DNA from: Sphingomonas hankookensis
GTDB lineage: Bacteria > Pseudomonadota > Alphaproteobacteria > Sphingomonadales > Sphingomonadaceae
Reading direction: 5' to 3'
Assembly (NCBI RefSeq): GCF_022664465.1
Contig: NZ_JAKREV010000001.1
Coordinates: 620,001 to 684,000 of the forward strand
DNA length: 64,000 bases
Shown here: piece by piece, positions 34,503 to 42,850 of the stretch
Numbering within the stretch: the first letter of the stretch is position 1
Layout: every line of letters begins with the position of its first letter
Position numbers and translations under genes: made by a program
Notes under the pieces: model-generated
The model's database searches: none
What the model saw: only the letters and a program-made list of their open reading frames with translations
What the model was told of the DNA's origin: nothing

Positions 34503-35338
34503 ATCTCGAGCGCGGGCGCGCGCGGCTGCTCGATCCTACTGGTCGCGTCAGTCGCGCGGTCATAGGCGACCGGCAGGCTGACCCACTGGTGCAGCGTGCG
34601 CGGCTGGTCGACCTCGGCGATCCCGGTCGCCGGCCATTCGTCCTTCTCCGGCATCCACGCGGTACCGAACAACCGGTCCCACAGCGTCGTGAACGCACCG
34701 AAATTATGGTCGAAATGCCGGTGTTCGACCGAATGGTGGATGCGGTGGAAGCGGTTGTCGACGATCACGCTCGACAACGGCCCCAGATGCCAGCGGCTGG
34801 GCGTATGGATGAACGATGCTTGCAGATGCATCAGGACCAGCATCGCCGGCACCGCAGGTCCGACTTCGCTGGCGATCAGGCTGGTCGGGATCGCGATCAG
34901 CAGGATCTGCACGAACGGTTCGATCGGATGGTGGAACGCGTTCACCGCCGACATTTCCCGGATCGAATGATGCACGGCATGATAGCGCCACAGCCAGCGA
35001 TGCTGCGCCCGGTGGCACCAATAGAAGAAAAAGTCGTAGATCACCGCACCGATCAGCGGAGCGACCACCCACGCCACCGGCGTCTGCCACCCCGCGCCGG
35101 TCGGCAGCGTGACGAGCGGCGCTATGCCCAGCGCACTCCACAGCGTGCGGAACCCGGCATAGGCGACGCCGCTGATCGCCAGCCAGATCGCCCAGAACAA
35201 CAGCCCAGGCAACCGGCCGCGCAGCGAATGCCGCTCGCGCGGGGCCAGCAGTTCGACGGCAGTCATGACCGAAAAGCCGAACGTCCACACGACCAGCGTC
35301 GGCTTCACGGTTTCCCACATGGCGGACAGGGTCGACAT
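34499..35338 (-). CDS. Sterol desaturase / fatty acid hydroxylase family protein
   Basis: A 279-aa integral membrane di-iron enzyme. Histidine clusters: HRAQH, HAVHH, and HRIHHSVEHRHFDHNFG, with FFYWCHR and NAFHHPIE around them. Four or so membrane helices (WTFGFSVMTAVELLA, LLFWAIWLAISGVAYAG, VAPLIGAVIYDFFFYW, FVQILLIAIPTSLIA). Family members hydroxylate or desaturate lipids or carotenoids; the substrate is unknown here. Same strand as ahcY but separated by the ahcY operator, so probably a separate transcript. Confidence 0.88.
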   Translation of the reverse strand: MSTLSAMWETVKPTLVVWTFGFSVMTAVELLAPRERHSLRGRLPGLLFWAIWLAISGVAYAGFRTLWSALGIAPLVTLPTGAGWQTPVAWVVAPLIGAVIYDFFFYWCHRAQHRWLWRYHAVHHSIREMSAVNAFHHPIEPFVQILLIAIPTSLIASEVGPAVPAMLVLMHLQASFIHTPSRWHLGPLSSVIVDNRFHRIHHSVEHRHFDHNFGAFTTLWDRLFGTAWMPEKDEWPATGIAEVDQPRTLHQWVSLPVAYDRATDATSRIEQPRAPALEI

Positions 35339-35379
35339 CGCCGGAACCTTATCCCTGCGTTCCTAACAATTACTTGCCG

Positions 35380-35940
35380 TCAGGCGGTGCCCGCGCCCAG
35401 CGCCAGCAGCCGCGGATCGATCCCCAGCCGGTCGAACCCCGCCCGCCACCGCGTCGGCGTCGGCACGTCGAACAGCAGGTCGCCGTCGCCGCCGACATTC
35501 ATCCAGCCATGGCGCGACAATTCGCCCTCTAGCTGCCCCGCCTCCCATCCGGCATAGCCCAGCGCCACGAGGAACCGCGCCGGCCCGGTCCCGGCGGCGA
35601 TCGCGCGCAGCACGTCGATCGAACCCGACAACGCCCATTTCCCCGCGACGTCGATCGTGTCCTGCCCGCCCCAGCTATCGTCGTGCAGCACGAAGCCGCG
35701 CCGCGTTTCGACCGGGCCGCCCAGATGGATCGGCGCGTCGGGCGCTTCGCCGGGTTCGATGTCCAACTGTTTCAGCAGCGCATGCAGCCCCAGCCCGTCG
35801 ATCGTATCGCCGATGCCGACGCCCATCGCCCCCTCCTCGTCATGGGTGCACATCGCCAGGACGGCGTGGTCGAAACGGCGGTCGCCGATGCCTGGCATCG
35901 CGAGCAGGATCTCTCCGGCAAGGAATCGTGTCTGTTCCAT
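35380..35940 (-). CDS. YqgE/AlgH family protein
   Basis: A 186-aa cytoplasmic protein of the conserved YqgE/AlgH family: MPGIGDRRFDHAVLAMCTHDEEGAMG, HLGGPVETRRGFVLHDD, ALGYAGWEAGQLEGEL and WMNV. Named for an alginate regulatory gene in Pseudomonas, but its molecular function is not established. The start is typical of the family. Upstream lies the divergent peroxiredoxin gene. Confidence 0.92.
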   Translation of the reverse strand: MEQTRFLAGEILLAMPGIGDRRFDHAVLAMCTHDEEGAMGVGIGDTIDGLGLHALLKQLDIEPGEAPDAPIHLGGPVETRRGFVLHDDSWGGQDTIDVAGKWALSGSIDVLRAIAAGTGPARFLVALGYAGWEAGQLEGELSRHGWMNVGGDGDLLFDVPTPTRWRAGFDRLGIDPRLLALGAGTA

Positions 35941-36054
35941 AATCCGGACGACGCTAATCGTACCGGCGGGGTAGCGCCATGGTTGAAAAGGTCCGCGCCC
36001 GCTCCCACGCTGTCAGGGCCGCGCGATCGGCGCGCCCGTATTGTGGAGACGAAC

Positions 36055-36537
36055 ATGACGATCAAGGTCGGCGACCGCCTGCCCCACGCCACGCTGGTCA
36101 AGGTCACCCCCGACGGGCCCGACCAGGTATCGACCGACGATTTCTTCGCCGGGCGCCGCGTCGCGCTGTTCTCGGTGCCGGGCGCCTTCACCCCGACCTG
36201 CTCGGCGCGCCATCTGCCGGGCTATGTCGAACAGGCTCAGGCGTTCCGGAACAAGGGCGTGGACGAGATCGCGTGCACCGCAGTCAACGACGCGTTCGTG
36301 ATGGGTGCATGGGCCAAGGCGGGCGAAGCGACCGACAAGGTGACGATGCTGGCCGATGGCAATGCCGATTTCGCCAAGGCGGTCGGGCTGACCGTTGACA
36401 GTTCAGCCTATGGCATGGGCACCCGCGGGCAACGCTATGCGATGCTGGTCAACGACGGCACGGTCGAGGCACTGCATGTCGAGGCACCGGGCGAGTTCAA
36501 GGTCAGCTCGGCGGAAAACCTGCTCGCCTCGCTCTGA
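36055..36537 (+). CDS. Peroxiredoxin (Prx5 type)
   Basis: A 160-aa thiol peroxidase. The peroxidatic Cys49 is in VPGAFTPTCSARHLPGY, typical of the Prx5 group that reduces H2O2 and alkyl hydroperoxides with glutaredoxin/thioredoxin. A conserved Arg follows (GMGTRGQRYAMLV). The ATG at 36055 has GGAG upstream (TGTGGAGACGAAC). There is no signal peptide, so it is cytoplasmic. Monocistronic. Confidence 0.93.
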   Translation: MTIKVGDRLPHATLVKVTPDGPDQVSTDDFFAGRRVALFSVPGAFTPTCSARHLPGYVEQAQAFRNKGVDEIACTAVNDAFVMGAWAKAGEATDKVTMLADGNADFAKAVGLTVDSSAYGMGTRGQRYAMLVNDGTVEALHVEAPGEFKVSSAENLLASL

Positions 36538-36636
36538 CCCACAGGGTTGATTTCCCGTCAACCGTAACGGAACCGGCGGCGGCCGTTCGAGTTAGTCGGT
36601 AGTTACGCAACCATATCGAACGCGAAAGGGAACGTC

Positions 36637-36951
36637 ATGACCAACACGACGACCAGCAAGGATGTCGCCAACGACGTCGCCGAAACCACCGGCACGATCG
36701 CCGAAAAGGCATCGGCGACCTATGCCTCGGCTAAGGAAAGCGTGACCGACGCCGCCGCCAAGTCGCGCGACGCGGTCAGCAGCGCGGCCAAGTCGACCGC
36801 GGAAACGGTGAAGGCGCACCCCGGCGCCACCGCCGCGATCGTCGCCGGTGCCGCCGCCGCGATCGCCGGTGCAGCGTTCGGCGCGTCGAAGCTGATCGAG
36901 AAGAAGCGCGAGGCGGATGCGACGCCGAAGGTCCCGCCCTCGGCGACCTGA
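36637..36951 (+). CDS. Ala-rich helical protein with C-terminal membrane segment
   Basis: 104 aa. The first 65 residues are an Ala/Ser/Thr/Lys-rich amphipathic helix (TIAEKASATYASAKESVTDA, AAKSRDAVSSAAKSTAETVK), followed by a hydrophobic segment AAIVAGAAAAIAGAAFGA and a basic tail (KLIEKKRE). The layout is like ElaB/YqjD or late-embryogenesis-like stress proteins that anchor to the inner membrane, but I see no firm family signature. AAAGGGAAC precedes the ATG. A perfect terminator follows directly. Confidence 0.7.
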   Translation: MTNTTTSKDVANDVAETTGTIAEKASATYASAKESVTDAAAKSRDAVSSAAKSTAETVKAHPGATAAIVAGAAAAIAGAAFGASKLIEKKREADATPKVPPSAT

Positions 36952-36959
36952 GCTTCGGG

Positions 36960-36992
36960 ACGGGCGAACGGTCACAACCGTTCGCCCGTTTT
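36960..36992 (+). terminator. Rho-independent terminator
   Basis: ACGGGCGAACGGT-CACA-ACCGTTCGCCCGT, a perfect 13-bp stem with four-base loop followed by T residues, nine bases after the upstream stop codon. Confidence 0.9.
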
Positions 36993-36996
36993 CCAA

Positions 36997-37134
36997 CGTC
37001 ACCCCGGACTTGATCCGGGGTCCAGCTTCTACTGCGCCGCCCGACAGGAACCGTCGCTCCAGCGCAGGCTGGGGCCTGCCGCGGCGAGGCGCGCTCCCCC
37101 TTACCGGGAGATCCCAGCCTGCGCTGGGATGACG
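36997..37134. repeat. Dispersed hairpin repeat cluster, mixed classes
   Basis: CGTCACCCCGGACTTGATCC continuing GGGGT (a unit also seen at about 48212), then CTCCAGCGCAGGCTGGGG, and finally ATCCCAGCCTGCGCTGGGAT followed by GACG. Three hairpin units in about 140 bases, outermost ends again CGTC and GACG. Fills most of the gap before amn. Confidence 0.7.
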
Positions 37135-37250
37135 TTGGTGGCGGGCAGGACTTGGCTGGTACGGCCGAGGGTAGCGGAACAACCCGGTTCTCGATCGCCC
37201 ATCTATCCCCCCTCTTGACCTGTCGCCGCCGAACGCCTTAGCCACGGTCG

Positions 37251-38702
37251 ATGACGCAGGCTTCCCAGATCGTCGCCGAACTCGATCGGCTCTATACCGC
37301 TTCCGTGGCGCGGCTGCGCGCCGCGCTCGACCGCTACCTCACCGACGGCACGCCCCCGCCCTCTTCGGCACGGGTCGACGGATCGTTCGCCTATCCCGAA
37401 ATCCGCCTGACCTATCGCGGCGGCAGCGACCGGCCGATGCCGTCGCGCGCCTACGGCCGGCTGACGACGCCGGGCGAATATCGCATCAGCGTGACCAAGC
37501 CGGCGATGTTCGCGGCGTACCTGACCGAACAGCTCGAATTGCTGATCGCCAACCACGACGTGACGGTCGAAGCCGCACCGGGGCGGCAGGAAATCCCGTT
37601 CCCCTATGTGCTCGACGCCGGCCATGCGCTCAGCCTCGACGCGGTGTCGGCGTCCGAGCTGGCGCGGTACTTTCCCGCAACCGAACTGGCGCATATCGGC
37701 GATGAGATCGCCGACGGACTGTGGATCGGCCATGACGATAGCCGTCCGCTGGCGCTGTTCGACGGGTTGCGCACCGACTTCTCGCTCGCGCGGCTGCGGC
37801 ATTATACCGGCACTCCGCCCGAACATATCCAGCAATACGTGCTGTTCACCAACTATCACCGCTATGTCGACGAATTCGTCCGCTGGGCCGGGGAACAGTT
37901 GAAGCCCGCCGCCGACGGCACGCCCAGTCGCTATACCGCGCTGTCGGGGGCCGGCGGCGTGCTGGCGACCGCAGGCGACGATGCCGAACGGATGGTCAGC
38001 GACAGCGCGTGGCGGCGGCACCAGATGCCGGCCTATCACCTCGTCGCGCCGGACGGCACCGGCATCACGCTGGTCAATATCGGCGTCGGCCCGTCCAACG
38101 CGAAGACGATCTGCGATCACCTCGCGGTGATGCGGCCCGAGGCGTGGCTGATGATCGGGCACTGCGGCGGCCTGCGCCCCAGCCAGCGGATCGGCGACTA
38201 TGTGCTGGCCCATGCCTATCTGCGCGACGACCATGTGCTGGACGACGTACTACCGCCCGAAATCCCGGTGCCGGCCATCGCCGAAGTGCAGGTCGCAATG
38301 GCCCGCGCTGCGGAGATCGTGTCGGGCCAGTCGGGCGACGAGCTGAAAAAGCGGCTGCGCACCGGCACCATCGTCACCACCGACGACCGCAACTGGGAAT
38401 TGCGCTTCAGCCGCTCGGCGCTGCGCTTCTCGCTGTCGCGTGCGGTCGGGATCGACATGGAATCGGCGACGATCGCGGCGCAGGGGTACCGGTTCCGCGT
38501 TCCCTACGGCACGCTGCTGTGCGTATCGGACAAGCCGCTCCACGGCGAACTGAAGCTGCCGGGACAGGCCAACCGCTTCTACGAACGCGCGATCAACGAA
38601 CATATGCGGATCGGCATCGAAGCCTGCGAGCAGTTGCGGCTGGAGGGTGCCCGCCTGCACAGCCGCAAGCTGCGCGCGTTCAACGAACCGCCGTTCCGGT
38701 AA
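37251..38702 (+). CDS. amn: AMP nucleosidase
   Basis: A 483-aa cytoplasmic enzyme hydrolysing AMP to adenine and ribose-5-phosphate. It is made of an N-terminal AMP-nucleosidase-specific domain (about 1-190, YPEIRLTYRGG) and a C-terminal purine-phosphorylase-fold catalytic domain (NIGVGPSNAKTICDHLAVM, MIGHCGGLRPSQRIGDYVLA, GIDMESATIAAQGYRFRVPYGTLLCVSDKPLHGELKLPG, split over the active site). The length fits the family. ATG at 37251, no clear ribosome binding site. Flanked by repeats on both sides. Confidence 0.95.
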   Translation: MTQASQIVAELDRLYTASVARLRAALDRYLTDGTPPPSSARVDGSFAYPEIRLTYRGGSDRPMPSRAYGRLTTPGEYRISVTKPAMFAAYLTEQLELLIANHDVTVEAAPGRQEIPFPYVLDAGHALSLDAVSASELARYFPATELAHIGDEIADGLWIGHDDSRPLALFDGLRTDFSLARLRHYTGTPPEHIQQYVLFTNYHRYVDEFVRWAGEQLKPAADGTPSRYTALSGAGGVLATAGDDAERMVSDSAWRRHQMPAYHLVAPDGTGITLVNIGVGPSNAKTICDHLAVMRPEAWLMIGHCGGLRPSQRIGDYVLAHAYLRDDHVLDDVLPPEIPVPAIAEVQVAMARAAEIVSGQSGDELKKRLRTGTIVTTDDRNWELRFSRSALRFSLSRAVGIDMESATIAAQGYRFRVPYGTLLCVSDKPLHGELKLPGQANRFYERAINEHMRIGIEACEQLRLEGARLHSRKLRAFNEPPFR

Positions 38703-38713
38703 GGGCCGTCATC

Positions 38714-38821
38714 TCCCCTCCCTGACAAGGGAGGGGCTGGGGGTGGGTCGGCCCGTTGTGGCGCACGAACCTTCCCTCGCGGACCTACCCACCCCCGACC
38801 CCTCCCTTGTCAGGGAGGGGA
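38714..38821. repeat. Inverted repeat, class C (CTCCCCTCCCTGACAAGGGAG type)
   Basis: Left arm CTCCCCTCCCTGACAAGGGA continuing GGGGCTGGGGGTGGGTCGG; right arm CCTACCCACCCCCGACCCCT continuing CCCTTGTCAGGGAGGGGAG. Near-perfect inverted arms of about 38 bases around a 30-base loop. Each arm itself contains a small CCCTccctgacaAGGG palindrome. Just after amn, so probably read as its 3' end. Confidence 0.75.
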
Positions 38822-38868
38822 GCACCAAGCTCTCCCCCGTTGAGCGTCGGGTAACCTTTGCCCGCTAC

Positions 38869-38894
38869 GTCGTTGTTCCGAAAGGAACGACGAC
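38869..38894 (+). promoter_or_regulatory. Hairpin covering the ribosome binding site of the SGNH gene
   Basis: GTCGTTGTTCC-GAAA-GGAACGACGAC, an 11-bp stem with one G-U-type mismatch and a GAAA loop, ending three bases before the ATG at 38898. The AAAGGAAC that would be the ribosome binding site lies in the loop and right arm. This would hide it from ribosomes until the stem opens. Confidence 0.5.
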
Positions 38895-38897
38895 CGC

Positions 38898-39650
38898 ATG
38901 CCCACCCTGCCCGGAAAACTGCCCTCGGCGCTGCGCGAAGTCGCGATGACGCTGCTCAAGGCAGTGATCGCGCTCGGAGTCTTCGGCGCGATCATCTTCG
39001 GCTGGGGCTATGGCAAGGCGCGCGAGCAGCAGGCGTTCACCAATTCACTGCCGCTGCCCAACGAAGTACGGCAGGACCAGTGCGCGGTGTGGTTCGTCGG
39101 CAGCTCGACCATGGCGCGCTGGACCAGCCTGCAGCAGGACATGATGCCGTGGACGACGCACAACCGCGCGATCGGCGGCGCGACACTGAGCGAACTGACC
39201 ACCCGCTTCCTCAACGAACGCAATCCGCAACCGCCGCGCGCGATCGTCTTCTACGCCGGTGAGAACGACCTAGCGTTCGGCGTGTCGGTGGGTGCCACGG
39301 CCGCCGCCTTCGCCGACTTCATGGCGTACAAGCGCAAGCGGCTGGGCACGACGCCGGTCTTCTTCGTCTCGGTCAAGCCATCGCCGACCCGCTGGGCGCT
39401 CGCGGACAAACAGGCGGCGTTCGACGCGATCGTGCAGGAAATGGCCGCGCACGATAGCGACCTGACCTATGTCGACGTGCGCGACCGGTTCCTGGTCAAC
39501 GATCGCCCCGGTCCTTTCTACGAAGTCGACGGACTGCACCTGAACGATGCCGGCTATGCGATCTTCAGCACCGCGCTGCACCGCGCCCTTGCCGCCGACC
39601 TGCCGGCACCGCTCGTCCGGCGGTGCCAGCGCGAATCGACGCATAGCTGA
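38898..39650 (+). CDS. Membrane-anchored SGNH/GDSL hydrolase
   Basis: 250 aa. One N-terminal membrane helix (LLKAVIALGVFGAIIFGWGYG) anchors an extracytoplasmic SGNH esterase domain: block I WFVGSSTMARW (catalytic Ser69), block II Gly in AIGGATL, block III Asn in FYAGENDLAF, block V Asp/His in DGLHLNDAGY. Such enzymes remove or transfer acyl groups on polysaccharides. It lies 9 bases before an acyltransferase gene on the same strand, suggesting they act on the same glycan. The start codon is closely preceded by a hairpin. Confidence 0.88.
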   Translation: MPTLPGKLPSALREVAMTLLKAVIALGVFGAIIFGWGYGKAREQQAFTNSLPLPNEVRQDQCAVWFVGSSTMARWTSLQQDMMPWTTHNRAIGGATLSELTTRFLNERNPQPPRAIVFYAGENDLAFGVSVGATAAAFADFMAYKRKRLGTTPVFFVSVKPSPTRWALADKQAAFDAIVQEMAAHDSDLTYVDVRDRFLVNDRPGPFYEVDGLHLNDAGYAIFSTALHRALAADLPAPLVRRCQRESTHS

Positions 39651-39659
39651 TCCCCGACC

Positions 39660-40757
39660 ATGCCACCGCAACGCCTGGTTGGGGTCGATGCATGGCGCGC
39701 GGGGCTCATGCTGTTCGGCATCCTGCTGCACGCCCTGCCCGAACGATCGCACGCCCCGCTGTTCGCGGTGATCGGCTATGTCTCTACCCACGTCCGCATG
39801 GGGGCGTTCATGGTCGTCGCCGGATATCTGTGCGGCTTCGTCGCGTCGCGCCGACCCCGCCGCGTGTGGCTGCGCACCCGGTTCCAGATGCTGGCGATGC
39901 CGTTGCTGACCGGGCTGGTCCTGACCGTGCCCACGCTGGTCATCCTGCGGGTGCATTATGCGGCGGCGACGCCGTCGATCGTCAGCCTGTGGTTCAACTG
40001 GTACCATCTCTGGTTCCTGCTCGCGCTGATCCTCTATCTGCCGATCGCGTGGGTGCTGGCATTCGGTGAGACGCATGCGCGGGTGGCAACATGGCTGACC
40101 GGGCACGCGACCACCCCGACCGGCCGCCAGGCCTGCATCATCCTCGCCATGCTGGTCTGTTCGCTCGCGATGATGACGCTTGGCATCCTGCTGGCCGCGA
40201 TCGTGCCGTGCGACGGACCGACGGTGCTCAGCACCCTGCCGCAGATGCTCGGCTACGCGCCGCTCTACGCCATCGGCATCCTGCTCGGGCGTGACGAAGC
40301 GCTGGCCGTGGCCGTGCTCGGCCATTGGCGCACCATGGCGATGATCGTCACGACGATGGTGATCCTCGATTGCGGCGCGGCATGGGCCAGCGGCGCGGCG
40401 CCCGGCATCGGCATCCCCCAACTCTCGCTGCTCGCCCGCGCGGTGCTTCCCGGCACCAGCGCGCTGTTGATCCTGCGGTCGGCGCTGACCATCCGCCGGG
40501 TGCCGCGCGCGCTCCGCCGCATCGCTGATGCGTCGCTGACGATCTACCTCGTCCATTTCCCGCTGGTGAAGCTGTTGCAGGCACTCGCCGGCGACGTGCT
40601 GCACGACGACTATCTGACCTTCGCCTTCGTCGTGTCGGTCGCGGCCATCCTGTCCTACGCGTTCCATACGCGGGTGGTGGTGCGGTCACCGGTACTGCTG
40701 TGGCTGTTCAACGGCGCACCGCGGCCATCGTTCGGGATCGCCGCGAAACCGGCCTGA
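39660..40757 (+). CDS. Acyltransferase 3 / OpgC-like membrane acyltransferase
   Basis: A 365-aa polytopic inner-membrane protein with about ten hydrophobic helices. The N-terminus (RLVGVDAWRAGLMLFGILLHALP) has the Arg/His pattern of the acyltransferase-3 group, and LTIYLVHFPLVKLL is the conserved late helix. Family members transfer acetyl or succinyl groups to O-antigen, exopolysaccharide or periplasmic glucans. Nine bases separate it from the SGNH gene, so it is in one operon; the pair resembles acylation/deacylation systems. Substrate unknown. Confidence 0.85.
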   Translation: MPPQRLVGVDAWRAGLMLFGILLHALPERSHAPLFAVIGYVSTHVRMGAFMVVAGYLCGFVASRRPRRVWLRTRFQMLAMPLLTGLVLTVPTLVILRVHYAAATPSIVSLWFNWYHLWFLLALILYLPIAWVLAFGETHARVATWLTGHATTPTGRQACIILAMLVCSLAMMTLGILLAAIVPCDGPTVLSTLPQMLGYAPLYAIGILLGRDEALAVAVLGHWRTMAMIVTTMVILDCGAAWASGAAPGIGIPQLSLLARAVLPGTSALLILRSALTIRRVPRALRRIADASLTIYLVHFPLVKLLQALAGDVLHDDYLTFAFVVSVAAILSYAFHTRVVVRSPVLLWLFNGAPRPSFGIAAKPA

Positions 40758-40763
40758 CCGGGT

Positions 40764-42290
40764 TCAGACCTTGTAGCGGTCGGTCGGCAGCTGCGCCTCG
40801 CTCGCTGCCGCGCTCTTGTGGAACAGTGCCCTGTCCTCCGGCCGGAATGCCCAGCGCCACAGGATCGCGAAATAGGTGGCGAGGATGATCGGAATGCCAA
40901 ACAGCATCTCGGCCCATTCGAACCGCTTGGGCAACTGCATGATCGCCGACCCGACTACCGTCGCCGCCACCACCGCCCACACGAACGCCGGCCGGAAATC
41001 GCGCACGCTATGGCCCAGCAGCCTGGACAACAGCCCCGACTTGATGACCGATCCCAGCGCGACCGAGGTGCACAACGCCATCGCCGGCCCCACCGCGGCA
41101 TAGTTCTGCGGCAGGCCCATCGTCCGCATCAGCATTACCAGCGCGAAGCTCAGCACGACCTGAAACGCCAAGAGGCCGAGGGATATCATCAGGTTGCGGT
41201 GCCGCGCGATATAGACCAGCGCCGCCTCCGACACCGCGCCCTTCGCCGCGAGCACCTCGGCGACCAGCAGGAACGACAGCGCCCCCGCCCCGCTGACGAA
41301 CTCGCGCCCGACCACGCCCATCACTCCCGATGCCGGAATACTGCCTGCCAGCGCCAGCGCCGCCTGCGCGGTGATGATCCAGAAACCAACCTGCCGTACC
41401 TGCCGCGCGACCGCGCCCTTGTCGTCCACCGCCAGGCTCTGGGTGATGACCGGCCCCAGCACCGGATCGAAGCTGGTCTTCAGCTTCTGCGGCAGCGATG
41501 CGACCTGCTGCGCCATGTAATAGATGCCGACGATCGCCGGCCCGAACAACAGCCCCAGAATGAAGCGGTCGACGTTGCGCGTGCCCCATTCGATCGCGTC
41601 GGCCCCGGCCAGCGGCATGTTGCGCTTCACCAGCGCCAGCATCGGCCGCAGATGCGGCGACCAGCCATAAGGCAGGCCATAGCTGCGGATGAACGGCACG
41701 ATCGACGCGACCAGCGCCGCCGCCATTGCCAGCACGTAGCTCATGATCAGCCCGTCGCGCGTCGAATAATAGCTGAGCCCCCACGCCGCGATCGAGATCG
41801 TCCACGGCTCGACCACCGCCCGCGCGGTTACCGCCGCCTTGACGTTCAATCGATAGGCCAGCGCCGCGAGGCTGACGTCCGACCACGCGATCGCGAAGAC
41901 GATCAGCGGCAAGAGGCGTTCGAACCCGATCACCTCGCTGTTCGGGTACATCACCTGCGGAAAGACGAATAATACCGCGCTGGCCGCGACCGACAAGATG
42001 AACGCCACCGCCAATGCGTCCCACACGACATGAGCATGCGGCCGGTCGGTGGACGACAGCGCCTGCGCCAGCCCCCGCTTCAACCCCAATGTCGCGACCA
42101 GCGCCGCCAGTTCGACCACCAGCACCGCCAGCGCGAACCGCCCGACGATCTCGGGGCCGTAGACCCGCCCGGCGATGAACAGGAACGGCAGTCGCGCGAC
42201 GAGGCGCAGGACGAAGCCGAACACGTTCGTCCGCCCGCCCTTGGCCAGGGCGGCGATATCGTCGGTCGGCGGGGTCGGCGCGTCGGTCAC
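40764..42290 (-). CDS. Polysaccharide biosynthesis flippase (Wzx/MOP type)
   Basis: A 508-aa inner-membrane protein with about 12-14 hydrophobic helices, of the multidrug/oligosaccharidyl-lipid/polysaccharide superfamily. Segments such as NVFGFVLRLVARLPFLFIAGRVYG, EWGTRNVDRFILGLLFG and IYYMAQQVASLPQKL are typical. It would flip lipid-linked glycan units to the periplasm. No glycosyltransferases lie next to it; the convergent SGNH/acyltransferase pair ends seven bases away, so a common glycan is a reasonable guess. The start is GTG at 42290, without a clear ribosome binding site. Confidence 0.85.
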   Translation of the reverse strand: MTDAPTPPTDDIAALAKGGRTNVFGFVLRLVARLPFLFIAGRVYGPEIVGRFALAVLVVELAALVATLGLKRGLAQALSSTDRPHAHVVWDALAVAFILSVAASAVLFVFPQVMYPNSEVIGFERLLPLIVFAIAWSDVSLAALAYRLNVKAAVTARAVVEPWTISIAAWGLSYYSTRDGLIMSYVLAMAAALVASIVPFIRSYGLPYGWSPHLRPMLALVKRNMPLAGADAIEWGTRNVDRFILGLLFGPAIVGIYYMAQQVASLPQKLKTSFDPVLGPVITQSLAVDDKGAVARQVRQVGFWIITAQAALALAGSIPASGVMGVVGREFVSGAGALSFLLVAEVLAAKGAVSEAALVYIARHRNLMISLGLLAFQVVLSFALVMLMRTMGLPQNYAAVGPAMALCTSVALGSVIKSGLLSRLLGHSVRDFRPAFVWAVVAATVVGSAIMQLPKRFEWAEMLFGIPIILATYFAILWRWAFRPEDRALFHKSAAASEAQLPTDRYKV

Positions 42291-42448
42291 GCGACGCGCG
42301 AAGGGTCGATCATCGCGGCCTCATACGCGAGGGGCGCGGCAGGCCATAGCCCCCTGTGCGCTTTGGCCGCATGGTGCGGCTTGCGGGCAACGGTCGGAAC
42401 GATCGCGCCGCTGGAGGCTTGGTTCGGCAATCCTTGCGGAGACGATAG

Positions 42449-42838
42449 ATGAAGGCGTTCGCCCCGATCCTTTGCGCAGCGACGCTCGCCGCCTGCTCGC
42501 AACAGCCCGCCACGACCGGCAATACCGCCGAACCCGCCGACCATGCGGCAATGAATCATCAGGCGATGACCGGCACCGCGTCGGATTCACCCGCGACGCG
42601 CGGCTACAAGCAGTCGATGGCCGCGATGATGGCTGATTCCCCAGCCTATACCGGCAACGCCGATGTCGATTTCATGCAGCAGATGCGCGTCCATCATGTC
42701 GCCGCGGTGGCGATGGCACAGACCGAACTGGCGCATGGCAAGGACCGCGCCGCCCGCGCGCTGGCACAGGCGGTAATCGCTGCGCAGCAGCAGGAGATCG
42801 AGCAGATCGACCGATGGCTGCGGGCGAAGGGGCGTTGA
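42449..42838 (+). CDS. DUF305 lipoprotein
   Basis: 129 aa with signal MKAFAPILCAATLAAC (lipid Cys16) and a Met/His-rich linker (HAAMNHQAM). The DUF305 four-helix region contains MMADSPAYTGNADVDFMQQM, RVHHVAAVAMAQTEL and QQQEIEQIDRWL. DUF305 proteins are ferritin-like-fold proteins often found with copper resistance genes; metal binding is inferred from the Met/His content. GGAGA seven bases before the ATG. No copper genes adjoin. Confidence 0.85.
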   Translation: MKAFAPILCAATLAACSQQPATTGNTAEPADHAAMNHQAMTGTASDSPATRGYKQSMAAMMADSPAYTGNADVDFMQQMRVHHVAAVAMAQTELAHGKDRAARALAQAVIAAQQQEIEQIDRWLRAKGR

Positions 42839-42850
42839 TGGTTCGCGGGA

